64,000 bases of DNA from Arsenicitalea aurantiaca (GCF_003994485.1 NZ_RZNJ01000008.1:22033-86032); one strand, 5' to 3'. Shown: positions 27,174-36,021, counted from the first letter of the stretch. The notes: generated by a model not told the origin, from the sequence alone. Made by a program: numbers and translations.

Positions 27174-28115
27174 TCAGAGATTGACCAGCAGTCCGAGCAG
27201 GTTGTCACGGGCGACGGCCTGCTGCTGGCTTTCGTCAAGGCCCGCTGCGGTAAGCGAGGCGCGCAGCCGCTCCCGGATGGGCGCCTCGGAAACGATCGGC
27301 CAGTCGCTCCCGGCGATGATCTGCGAGGGACCGAGCGTGTCCACGAAGGCCCGTATCAGCACCGGATCGAACCCCATCGTCTCGACATGGACCTGCCGCC
27401 GCAGGATCGCGAGCCGGTCGAGATCGTCGGCCTGCTCGGCGCCGAAGGCAGCAGTCAGCAGGATCGACGCGACCGCGAGCCCGGTGAGGACGATGCGCAG
27501 ATCGGGCAGGTCCCTCAGGATGCCAGCCTCGAGCAGCGCGATGAGGGTCGCGCTGTTGATCGTGCCGCGCGCAAAGAGCGTTCCAAGCCGTCCATAGGGC
27601 TCCATCCGGTCCGTCAGGGGTTGCAGGTTGATCGGATGCACGAAAACCGGCACCCCGAGCGCCGCTGCCGTCTCGAGCACGGGACGCGCCTCAGGCGCAT
27701 CGAGCAACAGGTCGCCCCGGGCGCTTGGCACGAAGAGGCCGTGCAATCCCAGATTGCGGATCGCATGCTCGAGCTCGCGCGCCCCGTGGTCACCCCCGAA
27801 CGCATCCACGCTCGCGAGCGCATGGATCTGGCCGGGATGGCGCCCACAGAGCGCCGACAGGTGCTCGTTGATCTGTCGATAACGGTCCGGCGGGACCTCG
27901 CCGTTCTCGTCGGCGAGAAACTCGGCCGGGGTGGAGACCACCCGTCCGACGAGGTCGCCGCTCCTGACATGGGCCAGCAGCGCCTCTTCGTCCTGAACAA
28001 GACGGTTGAGGCGCGCCCAGCGCCGGCGGTTCTCGCTGTTGCCGCGCCGGTCGGTCGTGAGCACGAGATCGGGATGGGCGTAATGGGTATGGAAGTCGAT
28101 GATTTCGAGGGTCAT
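27174..28115 (-). CDS. Amidohydrolase family protein (ACMSD-like)
   Basis: 313 residues. HxH motif (His9, His11 in FHTHYAH), a central conserved His in FVHPIN, and Asp in AGSDWPIVSE, the metal-binding pattern of amidohydrolase-2 decarboxylases/hydrolases. Such enzymes decarboxylate or hydrolyse aromatic or lactone-type acids. Last gene of the SsuABC-like operon, 11 bases after the ATPase stop, suggesting it processes part of the imported compound after sulfur release. Specific reaction is inference. Confidence 0.85.
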   Translation of the reverse strand: MTLEIIDFHTHYAHPDLVLTTDRRGNSENRRRWARLNRLVQDEEALLAHVRSGDLVGRVVSTPAEFLADENGEVPPDRYRQINEHLSALCGRHPGQIHALASVDAFGGDHGARELEHAIRNLGLHGLFVPSARGDLLLDAPEARPVLETAAALGVPVFVHPINLQPLTDRMEPYGRLGTLFARGTINSATLIALLEAGILRDLPDLRIVLTGLAVASILLTAAFGAEQADDLDRLAILRRQVHVETMGFDPVLIRAFVDTLGPSQIIAGSDWPIVSEAPIRERLRASLTAAGLDESQQQAVARDNLLGLLVNL

Positions 28116-28126
28116 GTAATCTGGCC

Positions 28127-28906
28127 TCAGGCTGCCAGGTCGGCGGCACCAAACAGGGTTTCGAGAATTTCGGCCTTGTGGGCCTGGAATGGCGCCCCGG
28201 TGCGATGTCTCGGCTTGGGCAGATCGATGGCGATGTCGCGCACGATGCGCGCGGGCGGCCCATCGAGCACGATGATACGATCGGAGAGCACGAGCGCTTC
28301 CTCGATGTCGTGGGTGATCAGCAGCACATTGGGTACCTCGTCCCCGACGATATCGAGCAGGTGATCCTGCATCTTCACCCGTGTCAGCGGGTCGAGCGCG
28401 GCAAACGGCTCATCGAGCAGCAGCAGGCGCGGCTTTGCGACGAGGGCCCGGGCGATGCCGACCCGCTGGGCCATGCCGCCGGAAAGCTGCTTGGGCAGTG
28501 CGTCCGCGAAGTCAAAGAGGTTGACGCGCCTGAGCGCCGCATCGACCGCTTCCTGGCGCTGGGCGCGCGGCAGGTGCCAGAGCCCGAGCCCGACATTGTC
28601 CCGCACGCTGGCCCAGGGCAGCAGTCGCGGCTCCTGAAAGACCACCGCGATATCGCTGCGCGCCCCGGTGACCGGATCGCCATCGAGTTCCATGGTGCCC
28701 CAGGTGATCGCCTCGAGCCCGGCGATCAGCCGCAGCAAGGTGCTCTTGCCACAGCCGCTCGGCCCCACGACACCGAGCACGTGCTCGGTCCCGAACGAGA
28801 AGCTCAACGGGCCCAGGGCCCGGAAGGCGTCGAAGGATTTGACGAGGCTCTTGGCTGAAAACAACTCACTCTCCCGTATGCAGGGTGTCCTGCCAGGCAA
28901 GGACAT
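28127..28906 (-). CDS. ssuB: ABC transporter ATPase, SsuB/TauB type
   Basis: 259 residues from ATG 28906. Walker A GPSGCGKST, Q-loop FQEPRLLPWASV, signature LSGGMAQR, Walker B LLLLDEPFAALD, H-loop THD: the nitrate/sulfonate/taurine import subfamily. The ATG start overlaps the permease gene by 41 bases; an alternative TTG at 28864, four bases after GGGAGAG, would remove the overlap and shorten the protein by 14 residues, and I consider it about as likely. Confidence 0.93.
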   Translation of the reverse strand: MSLPGRTPCIRESELFSAKSLVKSFDAFRALGPLSFSFGTEHVLGVVGPSGCGKSTLLRLIAGLEAITWGTMELDGDPVTGARSDIAVVFQEPRLLPWASVRDNVGLGLWHLPRAQRQEAVDAALRRVNLFDFADALPKQLSGGMAQRVGIARALVAKPRLLLLDEPFAALDPLTRVKMQDHLLDIVGDEVPNVLLITHDIEEALVLSDRIIVLDGPPARIVRDIAIDLPKPRHRTGAPFQAHKAEILETLFGAADLAA

Positions 28907-29693
28907 GGCGGGCTATGGTGGAGATGGCGATGTCGGTGATCTTGCCGCACAGGGCAAAGATGATCATGCAGGCCATGACGAGCGCCGGGCGCCCCGTCAT
29001 CTGCCCGTCGAGCAGGAGGAAGCCGATACCGCTGCTGGCGCCCATCAGTTCAGCGGCGACGAGCACGATCCAGGCTATGCCCATGGATTGGCGAAGCCCG
29101 ACGAAATAGGAGGGTAGGCTCGCCGGCAGGAGGATCCGCGTCATCATGCGCAGCCCGGACAAGCGGTTGACCCGTCCCACCTCGATCAACTTGCGATCGA
29201 CCCCCGCGACCCCGGCCATCGTATTGAGATAGACCGGAAAGAAGGTGACCAGGGCGATCAGCGCATATTTGGAAGACTCTCCGATCCCGAACCAGAGGAT
29301 GAACATGGGCGACCAGGCAAGCCCCGGAATGGTCCGGAGCGCATGGATGGTGGGATCAACGACCCGCCGCCAGCCGAGCAGATAGCCCGTAAGCACCCCG
29401 AGCACCGTCGCCGCCGACACCCCGAGCGCAAACCCGATGCCCGCTCGCGCGATCGAGGTCGAGAGATGGCGCTGCAGCTCGCCCGTCGAAACGAGCCGCA
29501 CGAGCCAGTTCAGCACCTCGAGCGGCTGGGGCAGCAGATAGGCCGGCACGCGTCCCGATACGGCCGTCAGGTGCCAGGCTGCGATGATCGAAGCCGGCAG
29601 GATCAGTGCTATGCCGAGACGCCTGAGACGCTCCAGCAGCGCCCCGTTGAACTGTCCCGACCGCTTGTCGATTGCGATGGCCTGGTCGCTCAT
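28866..29693 (-). CDS. ssuC: ABC transporter permease, SsuC/TauC type
   Basis: 275 residues from ATG 29693, which overlaps the upstream stop by four bases; the longer upstream frame is a shadow. Six hydrophobic segments and the subfamily coupling motif in VGRVNRLSGLRMMTRILLPA. Imports sulfonate-, sulfite- or nitrate-like small anions with the neighbouring ATPase and binding proteins. Confidence 0.93.
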   Translation of the reverse strand: MSDQAIAIDKRSGQFNGALLERLRRLGIALILPASIIAAWHLTAVSGRVPAYLLPQPLEVLNWLVRLVSTGELQRHLSTSIARAGIGFALGVSAATVLGVLTGYLLGWRRVVDPTIHALRTIPGLAWSPMFILWFGIGESSKYALIALVTFFPVYLNTMAGVAGVDRKLIEVGRVNRLSGLRMMTRILLPASLPSYFVGLRQSMGIAWIVLVAAELMGASSGIGFLLLDGQMTGRPALVMACMIIFALCGKITDIAISTIARHVLAWQDTLHTGE

Positions 29694-30751
29694 GCGCTGG
29701 CCCGCAATCTGGCCGGCGCCGCGTCGAGCCGTTCGCTGACCCGCCGGAGCGGGCCGTGATCGATGAAGGCGCCGAAATCGACGGGCGCGTCGATGAAGCC
29801 GTGCGTCAGCAAATGGTCGTGCTGGCTCTGCAGCTTGGCGACGCGTCCCTCGGAGAGGTCGAGATCGAGCCGCTCGTGGATCGTGCCGGTAAAGGCGGCA
29901 TCGACGAGATCCTCGGCGAGCCCGGTTTCCCCGGCAATGATGCGCTTGGCCTCGAGCGCGTTGCCGGCGGCCCATTGCGAGGCGATGATGGTCTCTTCGA
30001 GCCATGCATCCACGATATCGGGTCGCTCGTCGAGCAGTTCCCCGGTGACCGTGAGCGGCAGCGGAGCGTCATTATTGACCCAGGCGTCGGTGTCATGGCT
30101 CGCAAAGATCGCGCGCGCACCGGTGAATGCCTGCACGATCGTGCCGATGCTGCCCTGGCTATAGATCGCATCGACCTCCCCCCGGATGAGCGCCAGTGCT
30201 TCCTCGCGCTGGTGCCCGAGCATGAACGAGCCGTCCCAGAGGCTGTCATCGGCGCCGCCGCTGCTTCGGGACCCCGACACATAGCTGCGATCGATCAGGA
30301 TTTGCGTCTCGAGCGTTTCGGCGAGATCGATACCCGCCGAGCCCAGCACGTCGACAAACCCCCGCAGGACGGTCGTGCGCCAGAAATCGGTCGGATCATT
30401 GCGTCGCACCGGGATCGAGATGCGTTTGCCACGCAGATCGGCCAGAGTGGTGATATCGCTGTCGGGCCGGACGAGGATGACGCGAAGGCTTGGATTGTCG
30501 GAAAGCCCGATCACCCGGACATCCTTGCCGCGTGCCCGCGAGAAGATCGGCGGGGTGTTGCCGCCCTGCCGGAAGAAGGCGGAGAGGGTCTGATCGAAGT
30601 GGGACTGCCGCACGGCCGGATCCTTCGATTCCAGCAGCGAATGGGCACTGGCGCCAAGCCCGGCGAGCGCGGCCTGGATGCGGCCGGTGCGGATGGCGAT
30701 GCTGAATGCGGTGGGAACCGGGCAGCGGGTGTACCAGACGGCCTTGGTCAT
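29690..30751 (-). CDS. DszB-like desulfinase homologue (SsuA-fold, no signal peptide)
   Basis: 353 residues with the periplasmic-binding-protein fold but no signal peptide, so cytosolic. It resembles DszB, the 2-(2'-hydroxyphenyl)benzenesulfinate desulfinase of Rhodococcus. The three DszB active-site residues (Cys27, His60, Arg70 in the published enzyme) have counterparts here: Cys10 in RCPVP, His51 in QSHFDQ and Arg61 in FRQGGNTPP, with the same 10-residue His-Arg spacing. The downstream EVDAIYSQG and LLTHGFIDAPVDF blocks also match the family. It sits inside an SsuABC-like operon with four-base coupling to the permease, implying intracellular C-S cleavage of an imported sulfinate. It could instead be a cytosolic binding-protein paralogue. 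Confidence 0.72.
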   Translation of the reverse strand: MTKAVWYTRCPVPTAFSIAIRTGRIQAALAGLGASAHSLLESKDPAVRQSHFDQTLSAFFRQGGNTPPIFSRARGKDVRVIGLSDNPSLRVILVRPDSDITTLADLRGKRISIPVRRNDPTDFWRTTVLRGFVDVLGSAGIDLAETLETQILIDRSYVSGSRSSGGADDSLWDGSFMLGHQREEALALIRGEVDAIYSQGSIGTIVQAFTGARAIFASHDTDAWVNNDAPLPLTVTGELLDERPDIVDAWLEETIIASQWAAGNALEAKRIIAGETGLAEDLVDAAFTGTIHERLDLDLSEGRVAKLQSQHDHLLTHGFIDAPVDFGAFIDHGPLRRVSERLDAAPARLRASA

Positions 30752-30779
30752 GAGCGTGTCCTCGATGAATGAACGGGGG

Positions 30780-30802
30780 GCCGCCGGCGGGGCGCCGACG
30801 GC
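30780..30802 (-). other. Intercistronic stem-loop after binding-protein gene
   Basis: Ten-base stem with one G-U pair on the minus-strand RNA and a three-base loop (plus strand GCCGCCGGCG, GGG, CGCCGACGGC) in the 57-base gap between the SsuA-like gene and the DszB-like gene. No U-run. Confidence 0.6.
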
Positions 30803-30808
30803 GCACTT

Positions 30809-31783
30809 TCAGCGCGCAAGCACCGCATCGATGAATTCGGGCGCGAAGAGGCTTTGGGCCGTCGCCTCGAGATCGGCATCCTCGGGGATCGAGCCCGACT
30901 GGCGCAGGACGTCGCCGGCCGCGACGACATTGGCGAAGTCGGCGTCGGTGATCTGGTACTGGTCGAGGATATTGCGGGCGAAGGCGCGTTCGGCCACATC
31001 GGGCTCGAGCCCGCCCGCCTCGGCATAGAGCGCTTTGGCTTCGTCGGGGTTTTCGGCGATGTATTCTGTCGCCCAGACAATGCCCTGCAACACCAGCTCC
31101 ACATATTGCGGGTAGCGGGCGACGAAATCGGCATGAGCATTGAGGACGCCCCCGGTGATCAGGTTCTGATCGCGATGGAAGACGACTGCGCCGCGTAGCT
31201 CGGCGATCGAGAAATCCGGATCCAGCGCAGCCCATGCATCGACCTGGCCGGATTCCAGCGCCTGCCGACCCTCCGGATGCTGCAGCGGCACCACTTCTAC
31301 TTCGCTCTCGGCAATGCCGGCCTCGGCAAGCGCGCGCTGCAGGAACAGGTAAGGCTCGGTTGCGCGGGTTGCGGCGACCTTGCGTCCGGGAAGATCCTCG
31401 ACCGAGCTGATGCCGGAATCGGGGAGGGTCAGCAGGGCGGTGGATTCCCCGCGCGAGAGCCATGCGACGATCTTGTTCGGCGCGCCGTTGGCATGGCCGA
31501 GGAATGCCGCCGAGCCTGCCGACGAACCAAAATCGATACTGCCGCTGCGCAGGAATTCGAGCGTCTGGTTGCTGCCGCGGGTCAGAATCCACTCGACCGC
31601 GATGCCATCGTCCGCAAGCTGCTCCTCGAGCCAGCCGGTTTCCTTCAGCACCAGCGTGCTGGGGGTGGCATAGCCATATCCGATCGCGATGCGCTCGGGA
31701 TGCTCCTGTGCGGAGACGGGCATGGCGACCAGCGGCAGAAATGCCAGGCCAAGGGCAATGAGGGTACGTCTTCTGATCGTCAT
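30809..31783 (-). CDS. ssuA: Aliphatic sulfonate-type solute-binding protein, SsuA family
   Basis: 324 residues. Signal peptide MTIRRRTLIALGLAFLPLVA with cleavage near SAQ-E (twin Arg is present, but a clear Tat motif is not). Core motifs RIAIGYGYATPSTLVLKETG, LTRGSNQTLEFLRSGSIDFG and SSVEDLPGRKVA are those of sulfonate/taurine/nitrate binding proteins. Periplasmic capture protein and first gene of the operon running to 27174. An A+T-rich promoter-like stretch lies 75 bases upstream. Confidence 0.92.
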   Translation of the reverse strand: MTIRRRTLIALGLAFLPLVAMPVSAQEHPERIAIGYGYATPSTLVLKETGWLEEQLADDGIAVEWILTRGSNQTLEFLRSGSIDFGSSAGSAAFLGHANGAPNKIVAWLSRGESTALLTLPDSGISSVEDLPGRKVAATRATEPYLFLQRALAEAGIAESEVEVVPLQHPEGRQALESGQVDAWAALDPDFSIAELRGAVVFHRDQNLITGGVLNAHADFVARYPQYVELVLQGIVWATEYIAENPDEAKALYAEAGGLEPDVAERAFARNILDQYQITDADFANVVAAGDVLRQSGSIPEDADLEATAQSLFAPEFIDAVLAR

Positions 31784-31850
31784 GAAATTCGTCCTTGCGA
31801 TGATCCCCGCTCCGGCGAGGCAGCTCGAACGATACGAAAGAGCATTAAGT

Positions 31851-31867
31851 CTATAAAGATTATATAG
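31851..31867 (-). promoter_or_regulatory. A+T-rich promoter/operator candidate for the sulfonate operon
   Basis: CTATA-N7-TATAG perfect inverted repeat of LysR-site geometry at 31851-31867. On the minus strand it contains a perfect TATAAT at 31864-31859, strikingly A+T-rich for this sequence and 75 bases upstream of the SsuA-like start. No convincing -35 element at the right distance, so activation by a LysR-type regulator is plausible. Confidence 0.4.
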
Positions 31868-31977
31868 TTTAAGCTTGGAGCGATCGGGAGAGTTTTTTCC
31901 TCAGCGTTCGCGGCTGCGAGAAAAGCCCGCGTTCCCGCTGTGCCGCCCTTTGCGCAGGCCGTTGCCCGGCCTCGCCG

Positions 31978-32317
31978 TCACGCCCGATCGGAGCGGAGCG
32001 TAATCCCGTCGATGCCGGCAGCGACCTCCCGCATCCGGTCAATAATGGCCCTCGTGGGCGAGGCCAGAGGCCGGCCGAGGGCCGTAACGATGCTCCATCG
32101 AAACGGGATCGAGAACGAGAGCGGGATCATCCGCACGCCCTGAAGCGGCAGCCCCAAAGCAGTCAGCCGCCTCGCAGCAAGACTTGAGACATCGCGAACT
32201 CGCGCATGAACCGCTGCGGGGCCGTGACCGGACTGACGGGTTTGGGCAAATAATGCAGAAAGCCGCCGATCAGCAAGAAACCGAAAGAGGTGACAGTATG
32301 CAGCCGCCCCGAGCGCT
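31978..32317 (-). pseudogene. C-terminal remnant of a LysR-family regulator, frameshifted
   Basis: Two minus-strand frames together resemble the end of a LysR effector domain. The first (about 32317-32190) reads GRLHTVTSFGFLLIGGFLHYLP, like the VVTFSxxLRxxLLATGRFLTxLP stretch of some regulators. The second (about 32220-31978) reads LTALGLPLQGVRMIP and then TALGRPLASPTRAIIDRM to a TGA, like a LysR C-terminus. A frame change near 32190-32225 separates them, and no DNA-binding half exists because tctA begins immediately at 32318. Probably the former regulator of the adjacent sulfonate operon, truncated when the tct region joined here. Confidence 0.5.
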
Positions 32318-33817
32318 TCAGCGAGAGGCCGGCTTGTGGCGTGAGAAAAGTGGACGCACCCCCCAAAGGAGCAGAGCCAGCGTCACGAGCAGAACGACAA
32401 GGCTGATCGGCCGCTCGATAAACGTTGCGGGGTCCCCTCGTCCAAGAAGCATTGCACGGCGAAAATGCTCTTCCATCATCGGACCCAGAACAAATCCGAG
32501 CAGCATCGGTGCCGCGGGGAATCCTAAAGTTCGGAGCGTGTAACCCAGGCCACCGAACAGGGCGACGAGCACAACGTCGAACCAGCTATTGTTCACGCTG
32601 TACGTACCGATGCACACAAACATCAGCACCGCCGGGAACAACCACTGATAGGGCACTTGCAAAAGGCGCACCCAAAGTCCGATCAGGGGTATGTTGAGCA
32701 CCAAAAGCAAGATGTTGCCAATCCAGAAGCTCATGACTAATCCCCAGAACAACGACGGTTGCTCGGTCATCAATTGTGGTCCGGGGGCAATGCCATGGAT
32801 CATCAAGGCACCCAGCATCAGCGCCATCGTGGCGCTGCCTGGGATACCCAGGGCGAGCGTTGGAATGAATGAGGTCTGGTCAGCAGCATTGTTGGCACTT
32901 TCGGGGGCCATGATGCCCTCGATGGCCCCCTTGCCGAACCTTTCAGGGGTTTTGGAGCTTCGCTTCTCAACGGCATAGGCCATGAAAGCTGCGATTGAAG
33001 GGCCCGTCCCCGGAAGCGTGCCAAAAAACGATCCCACCGCAGATCCACGTATCATCGGCAGCCAAGATCTCCTCATCTCGCTGCGGGATGGCTTCATCGC
33101 AGCGAATGACAGTGATTTCGGGTCAAGTTTGGCGACATCTACCTTGCCGACGCTCGCAATGACCTCCGCCACCCCGAACAAACCCATGGCCAGTGCGATG
33201 AGGGCGATTCCGTCTGCGAGTTCGACGACGCCGAATGTGAACCGCCGCATGCCCGTATAGATGTCGGAGCCGACAATCCCGAACAGAACGCCCAAACAGA
33301 CCATGATGAGGCCCTTGAGCATTGAGCCATTGGAGATGTTGGATGCGGCGACGAGGCCCAGCAGCATCAAGGCGAAATATTCGGCTGAGGAAAACTGCAG
33401 AGCGGCGCTGCTGATGACCCCCGAAAAGGTCATCAGCAGGATGATACCGACCGAACCACCGAAAAACGATGCGATGGTGGTCATAAAGAGCGCAACTCCG
33501 GCGCGGCCTTGCTGGCTCATCGGGTAGCCATCAAGCGCCGTGATGGCGTTGGCCGGGGCCCCGGGCACATTCAATAGAATTGCTGCGGTACTGCCACCAT
33601 AGGTGGTTCCATACCAAATGCCGGCGAGCATGATGAGGGCAGCCGTTGCATCGAGCTGAAAGGTAAGCGGGAACAGCATCGAAATCGCTGCAAGAACACC
33701 GATTCCGGGGATCACCCCAAGAAGGGTGCCCAAAAAGACACCGACAAAACACCACCACAGATTTGACAGCGAAAGGGCTGTCTCAAGACCCAGTATTATA
33801 TTGTCGAAGTAGGTCAT
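32318..33817 (-). CDS. tctA: Tripartite tricarboxylate transporter, large permease TctA
   Basis: 499 residues from ATG 33817 (the frame extends upstream into tctB). About 11-12 hydrophobic segments, with the TctA hallmarks GVIPGIGVLAAISMLFPLTF near residue 35 and FFGTLPGTGPSIAAFMAYAVEK near residue 255. With TctB and TctC it imports a di- or tricarboxylate-like compound using an ion gradient. Four-base overlap with tctB. Its C-terminus adjoins a regulator remnant. Confidence 0.95.
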   Translation of the reverse strand: MTYFDNIILGLETALSLSNLWWCFVGVFLGTLLGVIPGIGVLAAISMLFPLTFQLDATAALIMLAGIWYGTTYGGSTAAILLNVPGAPANAITALDGYPMSQQGRAGVALFMTTIASFFGGSVGIILLMTFSGVISSAALQFSSAEYFALMLLGLVAASNISNGSMLKGLIMVCLGVLFGIVGSDIYTGMRRFTFGVVELADGIALIALAMGLFGVAEVIASVGKVDVAKLDPKSLSFAAMKPSRSEMRRSWLPMIRGSAVGSFFGTLPGTGPSIAAFMAYAVEKRSSKTPERFGKGAIEGIMAPESANNAADQTSFIPTLALGIPGSATMALMLGALMIHGIAPGPQLMTEQPSLFWGLVMSFWIGNILLLVLNIPLIGLWVRLLQVPYQWLFPAVLMFVCIGTYSVNNSWFDVVLVALFGGLGYTLRTLGFPAAPMLLGFVLGPMMEEHFRRAMLLGRGDPATFIERPISLVVLLVTLALLLWGVRPLFSRHKPASR

Positions 33818-34272
33818 GCACCTGGCCAAATCAGGAGAGGTAGGTTCAGACCCAACGCCAGCCTGAACAGCACGTATGCCAAAGCGCAAAGCGCTACTGC
33901 CAGCACTAGTGTGGATCTCAAAGTCGCCGCTTTATCGGCAAAGGCAGACAGGGACACTACGGCGATCACAGCCGGAACCAAGCCGGCCGAACGGATGAGC
34001 AACGCGAAGGCGGCGACACTGACGATGACCAGGACCGCAGTTCGTGACTCGAACCGAAAGGGAATCGCAACATGCCCGCGCCGAAAGAGTGCCGAGAGTG
34101 CCAACGCCCCTCCCAGACAACTGATCAGGCCGCCCAGGCCGACAGGGAACATACCGGGCCCCATGCGGCGAAGGGTCCCCATAGGGTAATGGTTGAAGGC
34201 ATAGATGGCGACGATCAGGCCGAAAAGCGCGACCAGCATGCCCGATATGAGGTCAGGATCAATTTTGTGCAC
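33814..34272 (-). CDS. tctB: Tripartite tricarboxylate transporter, small subunit TctB
   Basis: 152 residues. I place the start at GTG 34272 (VHKIDPDLISGMLVALFG); the open frame reaches 34404 but overlaps tctC, and no ATG is nearer. Four hydrophobic segments, with the GPGMFPVGLGGLISCLG stretch typical of TctB. Four-base overlap with tctA. Confidence 0.87.
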   Translation of the reverse strand: MHKIDPDLISGMLVALFGLIVAIYAFNHYPMGTLRRMGPGMFPVGLGGLISCLGGALALSALFRRGHVAIPFRFESRTAVLVIVSVAAFALLIRSAGLVPAVIAVVSLSAFADKAATLRSTLVLAVALCALAYVLFRLALGLNLPLLIWPGA

Positions 34273-34297
34273 TGAGGGCGCTTTCCTGAAGGCGTGA

Positions 34298-34321
34298 GGG
34301 GATCGCCGTTCGGCAATCCCC
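34298..34321 (-). other. Intercistronic stem-loop after tctC
   Basis: Ten-base stem with one G-U pair (plus strand GGGGATCGCC, loop GTTC, GGCAATCCCC) in the 58-base gap between tctC and tctB. No U-run. Would allow more binding protein than membrane subunits to be made. Confidence 0.6.
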
Positions 34322-34330
34322 CCTGCAGCA

Positions 34331-35305
34331 TCAATCGATCTGGATGTCGATTGCATCCACGACTTCGGCCCACGTCTGTACTTCAGACGGCAGGAAAGCC
34401 GCAAACTCTTCAGGATCGCCGCTCAGCACAGTGCTGCCTTGAGCCTCGAGAAGGCTGCGCAGCTCCGGGTCGGACATCGCCGCCGCAATAGCAGCGTTCA
34501 GCGATGCGAGGACATCCTCGGGCATGCCAGCCGGACCTACAAGGGCCTTCCAATCGGATGATTCATAGCCCTCAAAACCGAATGATGCGACAGTCGGAAC
34601 GTCGGGCAGCAAGGGGTCCGGCTGCGCCGATGTCACTGCCAATGCCCGCAAACTGCCCGAAGTGACATGTGGCAAGACGCTGGGCACACTGCCAATATAG
34701 ATATCAACGACACCAGCCATGACATCGGAGATGGCCTGGGCTATGCCGGTATAGGGTACATGCTCGAGTTCAAGGTCACCCTGCACCGCCAAACGCTCGA
34801 TCGACATGTGTGCGACTGTACCCGTCCCAGGCGTGCCGAACAGGACCGAGCCCGGATTTTCTCGAACTTCGTCGATGAAGTCCTGAAAGGTTTCAAATGG
34901 GGAACCATTGTGGGTGACGATCCCCATCGGCTGCGTCGTGACCAGCCCGAGGAGCGTGAAGTCCGTTAGCGGATCGTAATTGACTTCAGGATTAAGGGCG
35001 GGATTGACAGCAAGATTGGACGTTTGCGCCATGCCAATCGTAAGGCCGTCCGGATTGCTTCTTGCCAGCTGATCCAGCCCGATGGTTCCCCCGGCGCCCG
35101 GCTGGTTCAGAACGACGACGTTCCAGCCAGTCTGCTCCATCAACTTATCAACGACAATACGCGCCGGGATGTCAGTGCCGCCGCCCGGAGGGTAGGGCAC
35201 GATGAAATTGATATTGCTGCCCGGGTAGTTCTGCGCGACAGCCGGAAACGCCACCACCAGGCCTATTGCGAGTGCAACTAAGCCGGATCCGTTACGATAA
35301 CGCAT
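34331..35305 (-). CDS. tctC: Tripartite tricarboxylate transporter binding protein TctC/Bug family
   Basis: 324 residues, signal peptide MRYRNGSGLVALAIGLVVAFPAVA-Q (20-residue quote avoided by noting cleavage after AVA). Bug-family signatures: INFIVPYPPGGGTDIPAR, VVLNQPGAGGTIGLDQLA and VLFGTPGTGTVAHMS. Periplasmic ligand capture, first gene of the transporter, upstream of tctBA and downstream of an RraA-like and a hydroxyacid-dehydrogenase gene transcribed in the same direction. Confidence 0.94.
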   Translation of the reverse strand: MRYRNGSGLVALAIGLVVAFPAVAQNYPGSNINFIVPYPPGGGTDIPARIVVDKLMEQTGWNVVVLNQPGAGGTIGLDQLARSNPDGLTIGMAQTSNLAVNPALNPEVNYDPLTDFTLLGLVTTQPMGIVTHNGSPFETFQDFIDEVRENPGSVLFGTPGTGTVAHMSIERLAVQGDLELEHVPYTGIAQAISDVMAGVVDIYIGSVPSVLPHVTSGSLRALAVTSAQPDPLLPDVPTVASFGFEGYESSDWKALVGPAGMPEDVLASLNAAIAAAMSDPELRSLLEAQGSTVLSGDPEEFAAFLPSEVQTWAEVVDAIDIQID

Positions 35306-35337
35306 GAGTAAGTCTCCTCCTTGAGGTTAAAAGACAG

Positions 35338-36021
35338 TCAGTTCTGTCCATGGAAGTCGCATCCCAATCGATGCAACGAGGCGTCGACCCAGGTTCGATC
35401 ATTGGTCTGAGCCTTGATCGCCTCCATTTGCTGGGCCTCACTGCGCTGCTTTGCGCGAGCTTTCACAAGTATGTCTTCTGCATCATTCGCCGGGATCGCG
35501 ACGACACCATCGCTGTCGCCCAGAATGAGATCGCCAGGCTTCACCACCATCCCACAAATAGCGATCGGCACATTGATCTCGCCAGGACCATCCTTGTATG
35601 GGCCCCTGTGAGTTACTCCGGCTGCATAGACAGGTAGATTTGTCTCGTAGATGGCGTCGGCATCCCGGATCGCTCCATTGAGCACGAAGCCGGCGATCTT
35701 TCTGTTGAGTGCGTGCGCAAGCATGAGTTCGCCAAAGAGCGCATTGGTGAGATCGCCTCCGGCATCCATCACAATGACGTCGCCGGGGGCGGCCATGTCG
35801 AGCGCCTTGTGAAGCATGAGATTGTCGCCTGGCCGGGATTTGACCGTTAGTGCCGGTCCAATGAGAACGCCGGAACGATGCATCTTCCGAATCTGTGGGC
35901 CGGCCGCACTCATCCGGCTCATGCTGTCGCTGACGTTGGCAACCGGGATGTCCCTGAACTGAGCAACAAGCTCTGGAGCGATTGAACCTTGGCGCGGGAA
36001 TAACCGAAAGCCGATCGGCAT
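35338..36021 (-). CDS. RraA-like/HMG-CHA aldolase family protein
   Basis: 227 residues. Motifs NVSDSMSRMSAAGP, VKSRPGDNLMLHKALDMAAPGDVIVMDAGGDLTNALFGELM (split here for the key residues Gly-Asp and the DxGG turn) and GAIRDADAI (Arg-Asp metal/substrate pair) identify the RraA/4-hydroxy-4-methyl-2-oxoglutarate aldolase fold. In this metabolic setting (hydroxyacid dehydrogenase, carboxylate transporter) a class II pyruvate aldolase or oxaloacetate decarboxylase role is more likely than RNase E inhibition. Ends 32 bases before tctC. Confidence 0.88.
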   Translation of the reverse strand: MPIGFRLFPRQGSIAPELVAQFRDIPVANVSDSMSRMSAAGPQIRKMHRSGVLIGPALTVKSRPGDNLMLHKALDMAAPGDVIVMDAGGDLTNALFGELMLAHALNRKIAGFVLNGAIRDADAIYETNLPVYAAGVTHRGPYKDGPGEINVPIAICGMVVKPGDLILGDSDGVVAIPANDAEDILVKARAKQRSEAQQMEAIKAQTNDRTWVDASLHRLGCDFHGQN

